This document shows positions 24,280 through 34,694 of a DNA stretch of 64,000 nt, piece after piece. Position numbers and translations under genes: made by a program. The DNA lies in contig JAPDOI010000370.1 of assembly GCA_029168955.1 (NCBI GenBank), forward strand, positions 496,001-560,000, in the 5' to 3' direction. The stretch is from Aplectana chamaeleonis. Lineage: Eukaryota; Nematoda; Chromadorea; Rhabditida; Cosmocercidae. How positions within the stretch are numbered: the first letter of the stretch is position 1; the number at the start of each line of letters is the position of its first letter. The notes under the pieces were generated by a model. That model was not told the DNA's origin. It saw only the letters and a list, made by a program, of their open reading frames with translations, and ran no database searches.

Positions 24280-24560
24280 CTCTATCCAGGAGTGGCCAGA
24301 CTGCCAGAACTACACTTCTCTCAGGGTATTTGGGGCGCTGAACCGGAATACACGTTTTTGATAATTTGAACGATCAGGGCACTCTACGGCAGATAAATTT
24401 TATTTTACCTACAGAGCTAGCTACTTCTACGCTCATATCTTTTTCTTTTACTATTACTCGGGCAGGTAGTGTAGGGTTTTTATGACTACCCGGGAGTTAG
24501 TCGACCAGAAAAACCTGGCCTCAGGGTAGTTCTGGCAGCCAGGTCTGGCTATTCCCTTGT
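24280..24560. mobile_element. Inverted-repeat element, copy 1 (partner of 38523-38880)
   Basis: CCAGACTGCCAGAACTAC at the left and GTAGTTCTGGCAGCCAGG at the right form the ends. The interior shares TTTTACCTACAGAGCT and TTTTTCTTTTACTATTACTC with 38720-38790. The shared sequence continues to about 24655. Confidence 0.55.
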
Positions 24561-24649
24561 AAGGCATTTCATTTTTTAACAAAGCGGTTCCGTTGCTGTT
24601 ATTGTTGTATTAAGGTAACCTGACCGGGCCCATTCAACCCTTTCAGCGA

Positions 24650-25330
24650 GGATGCCGTTGGAATGCACGAAGACGTGCTCTCTCCTTCCTACGATTTACC
24701 TATACCTGAATATCATATTTATGTATATATTATGTTGCATATAATATGGTATTGTATATGGGTTGTATATGAATTTTATTGTGTTTTTATGATTTTCCGT
24801 GTTTTTACAACTTTCTTTACATTAATTTTTCTAAGGTTTTTATTGTTACTATGTGAATGCTATTATCGACTCAAGGCTGAGATACATGTTCGCTGGAAAA
24901 CTTTTGGGAACCTGAATGTAAGTAACCCGTTACTTAGGGACAAAGGCTAGAAAAAGCTTAGTTGAAAAGGCTAAAACAAGTTACATGTATTTCAGGAGTA
25001 AGTGAAATGTTGCCTTGAGGTAACATCACTCCATCTTAAAGGTAAGTTACTTGTATGCTAGAGGTAAGTTACTTGTATGCTAAAAGTAAGTTACTTGTAT
25101 GATAAAAGTAAGTTACTTGTATGCTCCAAGTAAGTTACTTGTCTGCTAAAAGTAAGTTACTTGTATGCTTAAAGTAGGTTACTTGTATGATAAAAGTAAG
25201 TTACTTGCGACTTTACGAAGTATGTTACTTGCGACATTAAGTTAGTTACTTGTGACATAAATGTAAGTTACTTGAAGACTTCAAGTAACTTACTTTAAAG
25301 TGACATTTAACTTGATTCAAAACTTCTGAG
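24650..25330. repeat. 22-bp tandem array (about ten units) within a dispersed element
   Basis: From about 25040 the unit AGTAAGTTACTTGTATGCTA plus two bases repeats with few changes, then decays into CTTGCGAC-type units. It ends in a palindrome, AAGTTACTTGAAGACTTCAA. The leader (24700-24960) and the terminus (ATTCAAAACTTCTGAG) match 40855-41510, where fewer units are present. Confidence 0.8.
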
Positions 25331-25377
25331 GAGGCTGCGCGACGTCATATACGAAGTGAGCTCCCCCATAGTAGTTA

Positions 25378-25440
25378 CCGGTCGGCGCAGTGGGAGTGGG
25401 TACTGCAGCGACGAATCAGGTCACGGGATCGAACCCATGC
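25378..25440 (+). pseudogene. tRNA-like remnant (A and B boxes)
   Basis: CGGCGCAGTGGGAG resembles an A box and CGGGATCGAACCC a B box. The acceptor ends do not pair, so this is a tRNA-derived remnant or SINE head. Confidence 0.35.
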
Positions 25441-25963
25441 CGCACTCGTAGGTTTTGCACTCTTGTAAAATACCCGTTTTCATCTCATAAAGTGCACAGG
25501 ATTAGAAGTTCATTCTTGCGAGAGCTTTTTTTCGTAAGAAAATGAAGCGTTTCTGTCGTGAAAGTCTGATCCCCGTATCCGGTGTTTTACTTTGAAAATA
25601 ATTGGTATTGCAACAAATTTATAGCTACGAGCACATGAGGTTATTGTGAACAAAATGTTCGAAACAAAGAACCTTCTCAAAATGAGAATAACGAATGAAG
25701 TCAATTTTCGAACAACCATCAAAATCACACACGCCTACCAACTAAGGAGTGAAACTACTGAACCGGAGCTTTGAACTGTCCAGTATGGTTTTCATAATAC
25801 CCTGCCGCCTACCATGGATAGGCGAGAAAATTCTCAAATCCTGGAGCACAAAATTGAAAGTACACAAAAGATAACAATCAAAGGATTGATTCACGTGAGT
25901 ATACGGAGTATTCCAAATCGTGTGCTATGATGTGAGATGTGATGCGCTTGTACATAGACTTAA
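25441..25963. other. No gene seen
   Basis: AT-rich sequence with short frames that lack domains or conserved partners. Confidence 0.3.
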
Positions 25964-26533
25964 AGGAAGTGGTCACGATGAAAATCGTTATCGAAAAAAA
26001 CTACAAAATCAGCCTAAATCGAGAACAGCTGAAAAACTATGAAGGTAGCGCGGTGAAAAAAGGACTAGAATTGGAGATTCTAGGGCCGAACGATGCCAGT
26101 TCGTGCACACGTGCACAGCGCCGCCCAAAATGATCGCAGTCTCATGTGTGTGAAGTCAAAATTCATCGACATTCACAGGCAGAAATAAACGCAAATTTAG
26201 CTATTAAAACAGTTGAACCATGTAAACGAGCACACCTTTCAATGTTTTAGCTAGATGAGGACATAAATATTCGAGCAGGTCAGTCCGTAGGTTAATGTTC
26301 ATTGATTGAAATTAAATTTCAGGCCAGCTGATGTTTTTGATATTAGAGATCATCGATGCCGATGATGTGGGGTGGGCTCGTCCACCATTAAAAGACAAGG
26401 AAGTTCAGGTTTCAAATTTGGCCCGAAACAGCGGTTTTTTGGCGAATTTTTCTCATAGGTCCTACTACTCTAAACCCAGGAAAGGGTTTAGAGAGGAAAA
26501 GAAGACAAGCATATTTTATCGCGACCACTGCCT
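25964..26533. mobile_element. Miniature element, TTAA family 2 (long variant)
   Basis: There is perfect TTAA on both sides (25960-25963 and 26534-26537). The ends are AGGAAGTGGTCACGATGAAA and TTTTATCGCGACCACTGCCT. At ~570 bp it is longer than most copies, and its interior is different, so it may be a subfamily. Confidence 0.7.
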
Positions 26534-26539
26534 TTAACT

Positions 26540-27560
26540 GGCAAGTGAAATCGTTCTAAGAATTAGGTTGGAGTGAAGGTGGGCGGACAAAGATCAATAT
26601 TGATTGGGAGATCACGGCATCGGAAAAAAATGGGCTGATCTGGCGCAAATGCCAAAACACATAGTTTCTCAAAAAAGCTCTTTTTTGATAGCTACTGTAC
26701 GTTGTAGTTGCCAAAATACCATATTTCTATCGTAACCTACAACAATCAACTGAGTATCGAAAAAGAACGTCATATTGGTGTTCAGCGCCCCAAATAACCC
26801 TCCTGTACGACGTTTGGGCGAGAAAAATTCTACCTTCGTAACACCAGGCAGGCTACGGTAACTCAATCCCACTTTTGAGAGTCCAAAGGTGGAGAAAACC
26901 AATTTTTGCTCTGAAGTTGTCCAGGGGGGTTATTTGGGGTGCTGATCACTAATATTAGATCCGTTTTCGATCGTTCGGAAGATTTCTGTATGCTACGGCA
27001 GGCACAATGCCATTTTTCTTAAGGAATCTATATAAAAAAAGCTCAACCCCGTTCAGAGAAACTATTCGCAGCTGCAATGTCAAAATTCGAAGTCTACGTC
27101 GAAAATCAATTCTAGAATCGCATAATTGATTGAAATGGCTACGGCGTGTAATGATCCTTCCCTTGTCAGATCTGCGCAGCAAATTTTAGAGTTGAAAATT
27201 TCATACCGGCCCCTTGCCCTGCGGCGCTCTAGCCAGGAAACAAATAATTATAGGATCATGTTCACTAAATACATATTGCACATCTCGAAAAAAAAGCGTG
27301 CCAGCTGTGCTATGGAAAAGGCGGAATCAGCGAGAATCGAAACAATTGATGGATTCCACCCTTCACAAATGATAAGACCCAAGTTGAAGAGTGCCCTAGG
27401 GGCCTGTGACACAAGTGCTAGTTTTCCACCATTTGAAGGTGTCGCATATGTACCTTATGAGGTAATCATCAACAGTGATCAAACTGGTAAGGGTTATCAC
27501 CATATCGGAATTGAATTGTCTAGAATAGGAGACTGGGAAGAAACCGGGTAAAATTTACCT
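26540..27560. other. Repeat-derived sequence; no convincing gene
   Basis: CAGCGCCCCAAATAACCC near 26780 and its inverted partner GGGTTATTTGGGGTGCTGA near 26927 bracket one repeat. The motif recurs at 23231, 24326, 46433 and 47927. A 141-codon plus-strand frame (27126-27551) lies just before a retrotransposon 3' remnant. I do not recognise it. Confidence 0.4.
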
Positions 27561-27564
27561 TAAT

Positions 27565-27726
27565 CATATGGGTTCATCGCTAAGGGCTGCTGGTATACAT
27601 CGCGATCAGGTGCACGATCGAGAAAAGTGGCGCCAACGAACCATCTATGTGGACTCTGCAATCAAGCGGGACAAACGAGGATATGGATTCATGGCTGATG
27701 ATTCTAGCCCCTTGACACCGGAGTAA
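27565..27726 (+). pseudogene. 3' terminal remnant of a non-LTR retrotransposon ORF
   Basis: The frame encodes VHDREKWRQR...IKRDKRG and ends in TAA at 27724-27726. The D-R-x-K-W-R signature is typical of the extreme C-terminus of RTE/CR1-type polyproteins. No reverse transcriptase lies upstream, so this is a 5'-truncated copy. It belongs to a different lineage from the RTE at 54-61 kb, whose C-terminus reads AEDREKW. Confidence 0.45.
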
Positions 27727-27904
27727 CTTCGCTATAAATCTCGGCTTTCGAACTTTCTTCAGTTCTCTGCCCAGTTTACACTACTTTTTCAGAACAGAAA
27801 ACATGGACCAAGATATGCACAGAACAGAAAACATAAAGACCCACACATCCCTGATCTATACGTCGGTCAGCAAATGTCTAAGAGATGAACATCCTCATAA
27901 AAAA

Positions 27905-28110
27905 GGAGCTTGATGCCCAGGCCAATTCGCATGTTTTTCCCGAGGCACGCGTTAAGCACGTGCTCGCCCTTCTGACAGGAGCGCATGCCCATAGCGGAGA
28001 TAGGGGCGAGATCGTGTCTATCACGTGGAAAGCACACATCAAGAAAGGAGCTCGACGCCCACCACGTTCCGCCCACTCTCCGCAAGGCACGCGTTAGACA
28101 CGTGGTCGCG
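27905..28110. repeat. Imperfect ~140-bp tandem duplication
   Basis: GGAGCTTGATGCCCA...GAGGCACGCGTTAAGCACGT at 27906 is echoed by GGAGCTCGACGCCCA...AAGGCACGCGTTAGACACGT at 28047. Confidence 0.55.
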
Positions 28111-28319
28111 CAATGCACTTTTCAAGGCCATAGGCTGAAGAGAGTGTGCTTCCGTCAGAAGCGCAGACGAAGAGGGAGAGCAGCAGTGCCTCTCTCTCGG
28201 GATCCTCATTTATCGACAGAGCAGTGATCATGTTGGTAACTGCTATGTTTTTATGCTTTCATTGTTTCATTCTCTACTCAAACGATTATTCTTCATTTCT
28301 GCCTCCCTTCTATACTTGT

Positions 28320-28490
28320 TATTCGAAAAAATTCTTCGGATAATGGATCCACTCGGATAACGCTGATTTCAAATTTTCCGCATATTGGTTCGATTCAGAT
28401 AATGCGTTTTTTTAATTTTTGGATAATGGATCGATTCAGATAATGCCATTTTCCAATAATTCGGATAATTTCGGATAGCTTCGGATTTTC
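28320..28490. repeat. GGATAA-rich repeat, copy 2
   Basis: Repeated TTCGGATAATGGAT / TTCAGATAATGC phrases resemble the block at 7160-7320. Units are irregular. Confidence 0.45.
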
Positions 28491-29061
28491 TTGGAACAAA
28501 GTTGAGGCAAAACGGTGAAAAATAAACAAGGTACTCAAGGCGAGCCATGCAAAACATCCATAATTGAACAAACGTACTTCATTGCATTTGCAGCATGTTT
28601 GCATACGACTTTCAATCTTCATATATGCACAATAATAAAAATATGAAAACAAATCTTCAATTACTCTATCGTAGTTGGGAGGCATATTGTTATCCATACA
28701 CAGGTTTTTCAGGACAACTTGCTAGTGAAACGTATACAAAGCTACTATAAAAAAACTTCTACACTGAATAACTAGCCACTTGGTCATCTCACTTGACCAT
28801 CTTTTTGCACGCGACGGGAAACAATTGTAGCTCCACCCCCCCCCTGGGCCCTCTGGTCCCACTCTTCGGGAGGATGTTTTTTTTCATTCAGTTAGGAATT
28901 CATGTAAGAATCATGTAGGAAAAAATGCAAAAAATTTTTGGGAACGATTCTATCAGTACCATTGAGTCAGAAGAAGGTATTCCTACGGTAAAAATCGAGG
29001 GGCATCTCCATTGCAAACGTTAGATTATTTTCCGCGCTGTGAATGCAGTAACGGTCAATAA
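28491..29061. other. No gene seen
   Basis: AT-rich with a C run at 28836-28845. It presumably belongs to the long intron of the minus-strand calcium-sensor gene if that gene continues leftwards. Confidence 0.3.
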
Positions 29062-29806
29062 GACTGGTGGATGCTTTCAGTTATTTGGGCTGCTTGCTGA
29101 AGAGCGATGGTAGGTATACAGCGGATATTCAAGATATTCAACAACGATGTGCAAAAGCTACATCTGCATTCAATTCTCTAACCAAGTGTTTGTAGTCTAC
29201 CCCCATCGCAAAGAAAGTCAAGTTGCGCGTCTACTTATCCGCTATTCGCCCTATCATGATATACGGATCGGAGACTTGGGCAGCACCGAAGACGCAGATG
29301 GAAAGGTTGGATTGCACGGAGAGGAAGCTTTTTAGGCGTTCGCTTGGATATTTCTGGCCGCGTGTATGCCATAACGAAGATCATTACAAGGAAATCGGCG
29401 CAGTACATCAACGCTTGACACGAGGGAGGTTCTAGCATCTTCCAACACTATCTCAAGCAGCAATGGAAGGTCGTCTTCGTCTGTTCGGGCATTTTTTAGG
29501 AAAACCGTCAGATCGTCTTGTTCAACACGCTCTAAGGATGCTTCCAAGTCCTGTCTGGAAACGGCCGCCTGGACGGTTTTGAACGGATGTGGTGAAGGAG
29601 GATTTGAAATCACACGGCATTGAAAGGCGATAGAGGCGCGATGTCTCACTTCGCACAAAGTGGAATAGCGACCAATGGATAGATTGTGCTCAAATTGTGG
29701 CTGATGACCGTGACAAATGGACACGGCTGACTTCTAAGACGGCACACCTGGGTGAAGATGCGGAATGACAGCGTCAGGCAAAAACCAACCGATTAAGTCA
29801 AGTAAT
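29062..29806 (+). mobile_element. 5'-truncated RTE-type retrotransposon copy
   Basis: This is collinear with 60477-61221, the 3' end of the long RTE copy. It encodes the C-terminal part (LRVYLSAIRPIMIYGSETWA, then CTERKLF and RTAHLGEDAE-like ends) with several stops. It ends in the same AACCGATTAAGTCAAGT tail. 5' truncation is usual for target-primed reverse transcription. It lies antisense within the intron following exon 2 of the NCS gene, about 45 bp from the splice donor. Confidence 0.9.
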
Positions 29807-29851
29807 TAAAGAATGTGAGCTTAATTTGTGGTTTTTTTTTCCTCTGCTTAC

Positions 29852-30198
29852 CCCGTTACAATCGAAGACGTTGAAAACGAATGCAGCAAACTTTCCGGGA
29901 TCACCATTCGGGAAGAACTGCTTATAGATATTTTGAAATTCCTCCATTTTCAGTTCACCGGAAGGACAATCACGAACAAAATCCTTATACCATTTCTTCA
30001 GCTCCTTTTTCGAAACTGAAATTACGTTATACAGGGAAGCGCTTTTGTTTGTAGCCCTCAAATCAACTTACAGTATGTCTTCTCCACAAGATCTGCAACT
30101 TCCTCTGGAGTGAGTTTCTTGCCAGCTTTTCTTAACATGGCGTTCTCGGCTCCACCTTTTCCAATAGTTTTTGCAGACTTGCTATTGCTTTTACCCAT
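29852..30198 (-). CDS. Neuronal calcium sensor (NCS/recoverin family) protein, first two exons
   Basis: Proteins of this family are myristoylated EF-hand calcium switches at membranes. Exon 1 (30198-30072) starts [10 protein letters not shown], an N-myristoylation-type start (Gly2, Ser6). A 56-bp intron (30071-30016) has GTAAGT and TTTCAG borders. Exon 2 (30015-29852) encodes [16 protein letters not shown], then [14 protein letters not shown] and [13 protein letters not shown]. In this family that covers the degenerate first EF-hand, including the Cys-Pro of its disabled loop, and the start of EF-hand 2. Exon 2 ends in phase 0 at GGG|GTAAGC, splitting the EF-2 loop after its fourth residue. 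EF-hands 2-4 must lie further left and were not found in the window. TTTGTTTAG lies 6 bp upstream of the ATG and could be a trans-splice or intron acceptor. The paralogue (ncs-1, ncs-2 or other) is undecided. Confidence 0.85.
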
Positions 30199-30204
30199 GT
30201 TGCA

Positions 30205-31330
30205 CTAAACAAAAATTCTAGAAACGTCGCGAACCCCTTCAATGACTATACATTTTAGGGGAGCAGACACGCTCAAAAATGATATCGATTTTATGATATA
30301 AATCAAAGGTTTGAAACTGCTAGCATGCGAAGCTAACGAAAAACAAAGCGAAAACCGTATGCAAATAGAGGATCCAGGACAGTTTTTGTTTTCAGGTGAA
30401 TGTGGCCGAGTTTTACCGTGCGTGGTTGAAACAGCGATTATTAGCGATAAAACGGTTGAGGTAGCTGAGTCATTAGACTCTTACAGCTTGTACTAGAACG
30501 CTCACCTCGTTGGAAGCATCAAAATCTAGCCAAAGCGACCGAATTCCATTGGTTAATCTGGACGAGTTGGTATTTGGGGGGTGGGGTTGACGAAGCTCAC
30601 GGGCGGGGTTGACGAAATTTTACGACATGCATTGCTCAAATTTATCAGTTTCGACTCGTTTTCAACGCTTCTCACGGCGCGAGCCTTCTACTAGGGGCCA
30701 TACGACCCCAGTAACGTAGTTAGCTCAACAACTTTCTCGAGCGTGACATCTGCCTTCAACACTTAGGAGACCGCGCGCTCCACGACCAATCACTTCAGTG
30801 AATTTTTAGATTGATTTTTCTGTTGTGATTGCCTATATCAAAAGGAGATATTTGGCGCTCAATATCTGCATACCAGTTATGGAAGTTGTAAAAAGCATAG
30901 ATATAAAAGCAACAATTGGGAGGAAACCTTTTTTTCCTGAAGTAAAAATAATCGAGTTTTTCGCGTGGGTGCGCAGTGTGGACAAGCGGTCCATTAAAGG
31001 CAGCATACACGCTCGCAAAAGCTGTTGAGATAACTACATTAGTGGGGTCGTACGGGCCCTAGAAGAGCCCTCACGAAGTTGGAAGAACTGAAACAGCAAG
31101 CTTGGATACCGCAGCTTCGTACATGAAGCAGTGAGCTTGAACTCGCTTCAAAAATATTGTTTGTCGATCCCTCTAATCCTCCTCACGATTAGCACGAACC
31201 ATGAGAAGCGAGAGATCAACGACTCGACCAGGGCGAGCGACTACCCTGTCGAATGTTATTCCACCTGGCCTGCGCTCATGGCTAAGGTATGAGGGGGCCC
31301 GTATGCTGTGCAGACTTGCAGAAGGTGTTC
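30205..31330. other. Upstream region of the NCS gene; repeat fragments, no further gene
   Basis: Any promoter of the minus-strand NCS gene would lie here, but I recognise no specific element. A lone family-3 end (AAAGGCAGCATACACGCTCG) occurs at 30996. The phrase GGGGTTGACGAA occurs twice near 30580 and 30605. Confidence 0.35.
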
Positions 31331-31507
31331 AGCATGGCCCTCAGTTGCTAAGGGTATTTGAACTATGTTTCACTTATACTACATGTAATTTACTTGAGTA
31401 GAAATGATTCACATGTAAGTTACATTGACGGAGATGTATTACAAGTATATTGTAATCGTCTCTTATGTTATAAGTTTTCACCATCAGAAACATCTTACGT
31501 GCGACAT

Positions 31508-31800
31508 TCTCAGAAGTTTCGAATCAAGTTACTTGCGAGATATCCGGCCAAAATCAAGTTACTTGTGACTTGTCTCAGTTTTTTATGTTACCTGCGGGTT
31601 TGCGACCGGCAATAACTTACACGGTCATAAACATGATACTTGCGACTTCCGACACTCGCAAGTAACTTGAATTGCCGAGGGAAACCCCGCATGTAACTGA
31701 GTTTCGATTTGGCTGCGTATTGGAGGCAGCCAAGCCGAGCAAACGGCTGCCCTGGCATAATCGATTGTTTTTTTCTCGACTTCGTACACCCCCTCGCCTT
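31508..31800. repeat. AAGTTACTTG-type element with hairpin, copy 2
   Basis: It starts CTCAGAAGTTTCGAATCAAG exactly like the copy at 16100. The hairpin region reads TTGGCTGC...GGCAGCCAA: it is shorter than in copy 1 but still able to pair. ACATGTAATTTAC-like motifs extend upstream to about 31360. Confidence 0.6.
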
Positions 31801-32638
31801 GATTTGCAGTTGATAATGACTTCACTCATTAATATGAACTTGCCATTGACGAAACCGATTTCAGAGAAGGTTCAATATCTGTGTGTTCATATTCGCTAAC
31901 ATAGTGATATCTTCTTGCTAACAAAGAAATCTCACATACTCTGCTTTTTCGAAGACTTATGATTAATCACATTCTCAGTAATATTTTTCTGTGATTCTCT
32001 ACTTTGAAAGTAAACGTTTTTGTACCAACTAGATGCATCAGTATGCGAGTATGAGCTGCTTTGAGAATATGAAGTCTCTCGTATTCTGCGGCAGTGCGTG
32101 CCGTTGCATCATGGCATAACTACGTTTTTATGCTCTTCACTTGAACTGAAGCTTCCATTTGCCATGTGATTGGTACTGTGTTATTGACTTGTCTTTTATA
32201 TTACCTTTGCTTCTCGTTCTCTGTTGAGCACCTGTTTCACTCAGGATTTCCGTTTCATTTGGAATGTATATTAATTACCTCAACTCGCAACTACTTAAAT
32301 GGACATATATTCAGTCTAGTGTTCGAAGTGGTTAATAAGTTTATACCTTTAGAAGTGTACTGGTATCGCTCTAAACTTCTAAAAAGTAAAAAAAGCATAT
32401 CATTAGTCTACGGGCTATAAACGGCGAAATTCACATGGTTCCTACGCGTGCTTGTGCGGAGCGGAGGTTAGAGACAGTGAGAGAGCGGAGTGCAGACGGA
32501 GGCCCAGGCGTCGCACGCGCCGCTCGCGCCTCGAATGATGTGAATTACGACGTTTTATAGAGGGTATACTAAGTACAGAGACCGTACAAATATTCCTGTC
32601 ACATTTATGGGTTTCTATATGAAGTTAATAAAGCTGAG
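31801..32638. other. No gene seen
   Basis: AT-rich sequence with a short GC-rich insert at 32440-32540. An 84-codon plus-strand frame (32166-32420) is hydrophobic, but there is no supporting splice or conservation evidence. Confidence 0.3.
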
Positions 32639-33347
32639 CAGGGTTGAGCGGGGTTGCGACTCGGCGCAACAGGGAGGTTGTAAAATAATTGGAAATTCTA
32701 TAAAAAATCGAAATTGGAGGTCTCGTACGATTTCACCGATTTTGAACATTTTCCAACTTGTTCACTTTCAAAAAGCTTAAAGGCAGTGTTCACGATAAAT
32801 CTCATTCTTGACGTCTCGGTGTAAAACACTAAGTTGGCAGGTGCTGTAGAGGATATGGTCGAAGAAAGCAACTAAAACTGGCTGGAAATAAATACAAACG
32901 GCTTTGAAAGCTCTCCCGGTGCGCCTACCTATCCCGGTCCGCCCCCCAATCGGACGAGCTTGTGGCGCCGCACACGCTTCGATGGCAAATTGCCAAGCAA
33001 CTCTGCCGCAGTTAGTATTATCGATTTGCGCAGATTTCGCGATTAGCGCGCGCTTGCCGAAATCAGCAGGGCGCATGATTCTCGTCCACGCCCTGAATTT
33101 AGAAACCGTTATTTTGACTTATTCTGGAGGGTTTTCTTCCCTTTTTCTTCACTATTGGTTACCTCACGACCAAACAATCCCATTTTGGGTCGAACTCGAA
33201 TGCGATATTCGTCGTGAATACTGCTTAAGGAAATGTTTATCTCGAAATGTTTAATCGTTAAAACTTGGGTAACTTTAAAAAATTTTGGTCAACGGGGAGG
33301 GGGTCGTAGCTCCGCCGAAATTCGGCGCAAAGGTCTGCTCAACCCTG
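32639..33347. mobile_element. GGCGCAA element, copy interrupted by a family-2 MITE
   Basis: The ends are CAGGGTTGAGC and GCTCAACCCTG, a perfect 11-bp inverted repeat. The flanks of the nested insertion match 19506-19740: TTCAAAAAGCTTAA precedes it, and the target TTAAGG follows it. Confidence 0.7.
32781..33224. mobile_element. Miniature element, TTAA family 2, nested
   Basis: TTAA flanks both sides (32777-32780 and 33225-33228). The termini are AGGCAGTGTTCACGATAAAT and a slightly eroded CGTCGTGAATACTGC. The unoccupied target is present at 19621-19624, which establishes the TTAA duplication. Confidence 0.85.
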
Positions 33348-33515
33348 TGTGAGAGTGCTATTCTGCCAGGAACTTGACTCTCAACAATGGCTGATTCGAG
33401 TTCAAGTGAACGAGGGGTTTCGACGTAACTTATGATATGTGCATGACGCAGGAGAATAATATAACGCGAAATTGGCACGCTTGTCGTGCTAGGGGGCCTT
33501 CAAAAGTGAAGAAGT

Positions 33516-33692
33516 GATATATAGTTCAGTTCCGCAGACGCGTTCAGTCCTCATTATCACGATCATAGGAGCGAAGCGGTCGTTTTTGGAAAATTTAAAT
33601 AGATTCATTCTCAAAACAACCGGTTCGATTCTACAATTGTGATAATGAGACTTTGCGGACTGAACGCGATTGCAGAACTAGATCATATATCG
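33516..33692. mobile_element. Foldback element (~177 bp)
   Basis: GATATATAGTTCAGTTC pairs with its mirror GAACTAGATCATATATC. Inside this, GCGTTCAGTC pairs with GACTGAACGC and TCATTATCAC with GTGATAATGA. Confidence 0.65.
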
Positions 33693-34541
33693 ACAATCTC
33701 TGGTTGGGGGGGGCCGCGTGGCTCCTACCATAGCTTCATCATGGAAGCTGAGCGGTTGTTTTCCAGAAAGCGCAATGGTAAGAATGGAGAGACAATCGCT
33801 CCGCTCCAGAGATAGCGTGATAATAGCTGTAACGCGACTACCTTGAGATAAGATGCAAACCATATATACATGGCCAGCATTAGGAAACTTCAGAAAACTG
33901 CTATCCAAACCAGAAGGGAGCTTGAAATTTTAGGGGAGGGGGAGTAAAATTAAACATTTGGTGATGGTGAGAATGGTGGCGAACAGACCAATTCCTCTGA
34001 AAGCTCGTAACTTTCTCAAATTTTGGCTCAGGAAAGGATGGCACAACTTCGATTTCGCTCAGCAACTGAGAGAGGATTCAGAAGCATTTTTTCTATCTTA
34101 TGCTCCAATGTCACAATCTGTTCCATTGACGTCAATAACGTTCTGTAAAGAATTTTCGGCTAGAATAAATTTATTCTCTAGCACAATGGTTATTAGAACA
34201 AACAAATGGTAGAAGTTTCATCACCCAACCGTAACTGATCACAGCACGCGTCGCACGCCCCTGCTACTCTTGGCCTCACCCAAAGTTGAACTATCTCACT
34301 CCTTGACCTTCTGCAACTCGCTGAGCATGTGAAGCGTGGTGAGCGCGTTACAAGATTTAGTGTGAACGCTTAATGAATCCCTTATATATGATCATTCACC
34401 TTATGTGCAACCCATTGATGTTACTACGTGCATGAACTTATTCAATTTCCATGAACTTGTTTTCAGAAATTCTCTTCGTCGACCGTATTTATGTTTTCCT
34501 ATTTTCCCAGTGCTCTTGATTCTTTTCTTTCGCTTCTTTAG
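33693..34541. other. No gene assigned; possibly intronic
   Basis: The short frames have no recognised domain. If the exon at 34542 is real, part of this region is its upstream intron, ending in a pyrimidine-rich TTTCTTTCGCTTCTTTAG. Confidence 0.3.
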
Positions 34542-34694
34542 GGTATCATCCACCTCCTCATCTCCGCAGGCTGACGATCATTTACGAGCCTCGATGGAGT
34601 ATTGGAAGCGTAACGCCGCCATCGCTAAGGAGAGGTGCAATGAAGCCCGACAGAGACAAATCGCCGCTGAGCAAACCGATATACAACGCAAAAG
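34542..34694 (+). CDS. Putative internal exon of an unidentified gene (charged helix)
   Basis: A pyrimidine-rich acceptor (CTTCTTTAG) precedes 34542, and a donor (AAAAG|GTGTGT) follows 34694. The open frame begins VSSTSSSP and continues QADDHLRASMEYWKRN, then AKERCNEARQRQIAAEQ. This gives a Ser-rich lead into a strongly charged, probably coiled-coil helix. An alternative acceptor lies at CCGCAG, 34569. The codon use and charge pattern look more gene-like than the surroundings. I do not recognise the family: it faintly resembles a bZIP basic region but lacks the signature spacing. No neighbouring exons were identified. Confidence 0.4.

Noticed and set aside
24990..25330. Possible CRISPR-like array
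   Set aside because: Units are directly adjacent with no variable spacers, the context is a eukaryotic dispersed element, and there are no cas genes.
27126..27551. 141-codon plus-strand frame as a host gene
   Set aside because: No recognisable domain, no clear splice borders, and it directly precedes a retrotransposon 3' remnant.
34542..34694. Assignment of the helical exon to the bZIP family
   Set aside because: Tyr-Trp and Arg spacing are suggestive, but the Asn-x2-Ala-Ala signature is not met and no leucine zipper follows.
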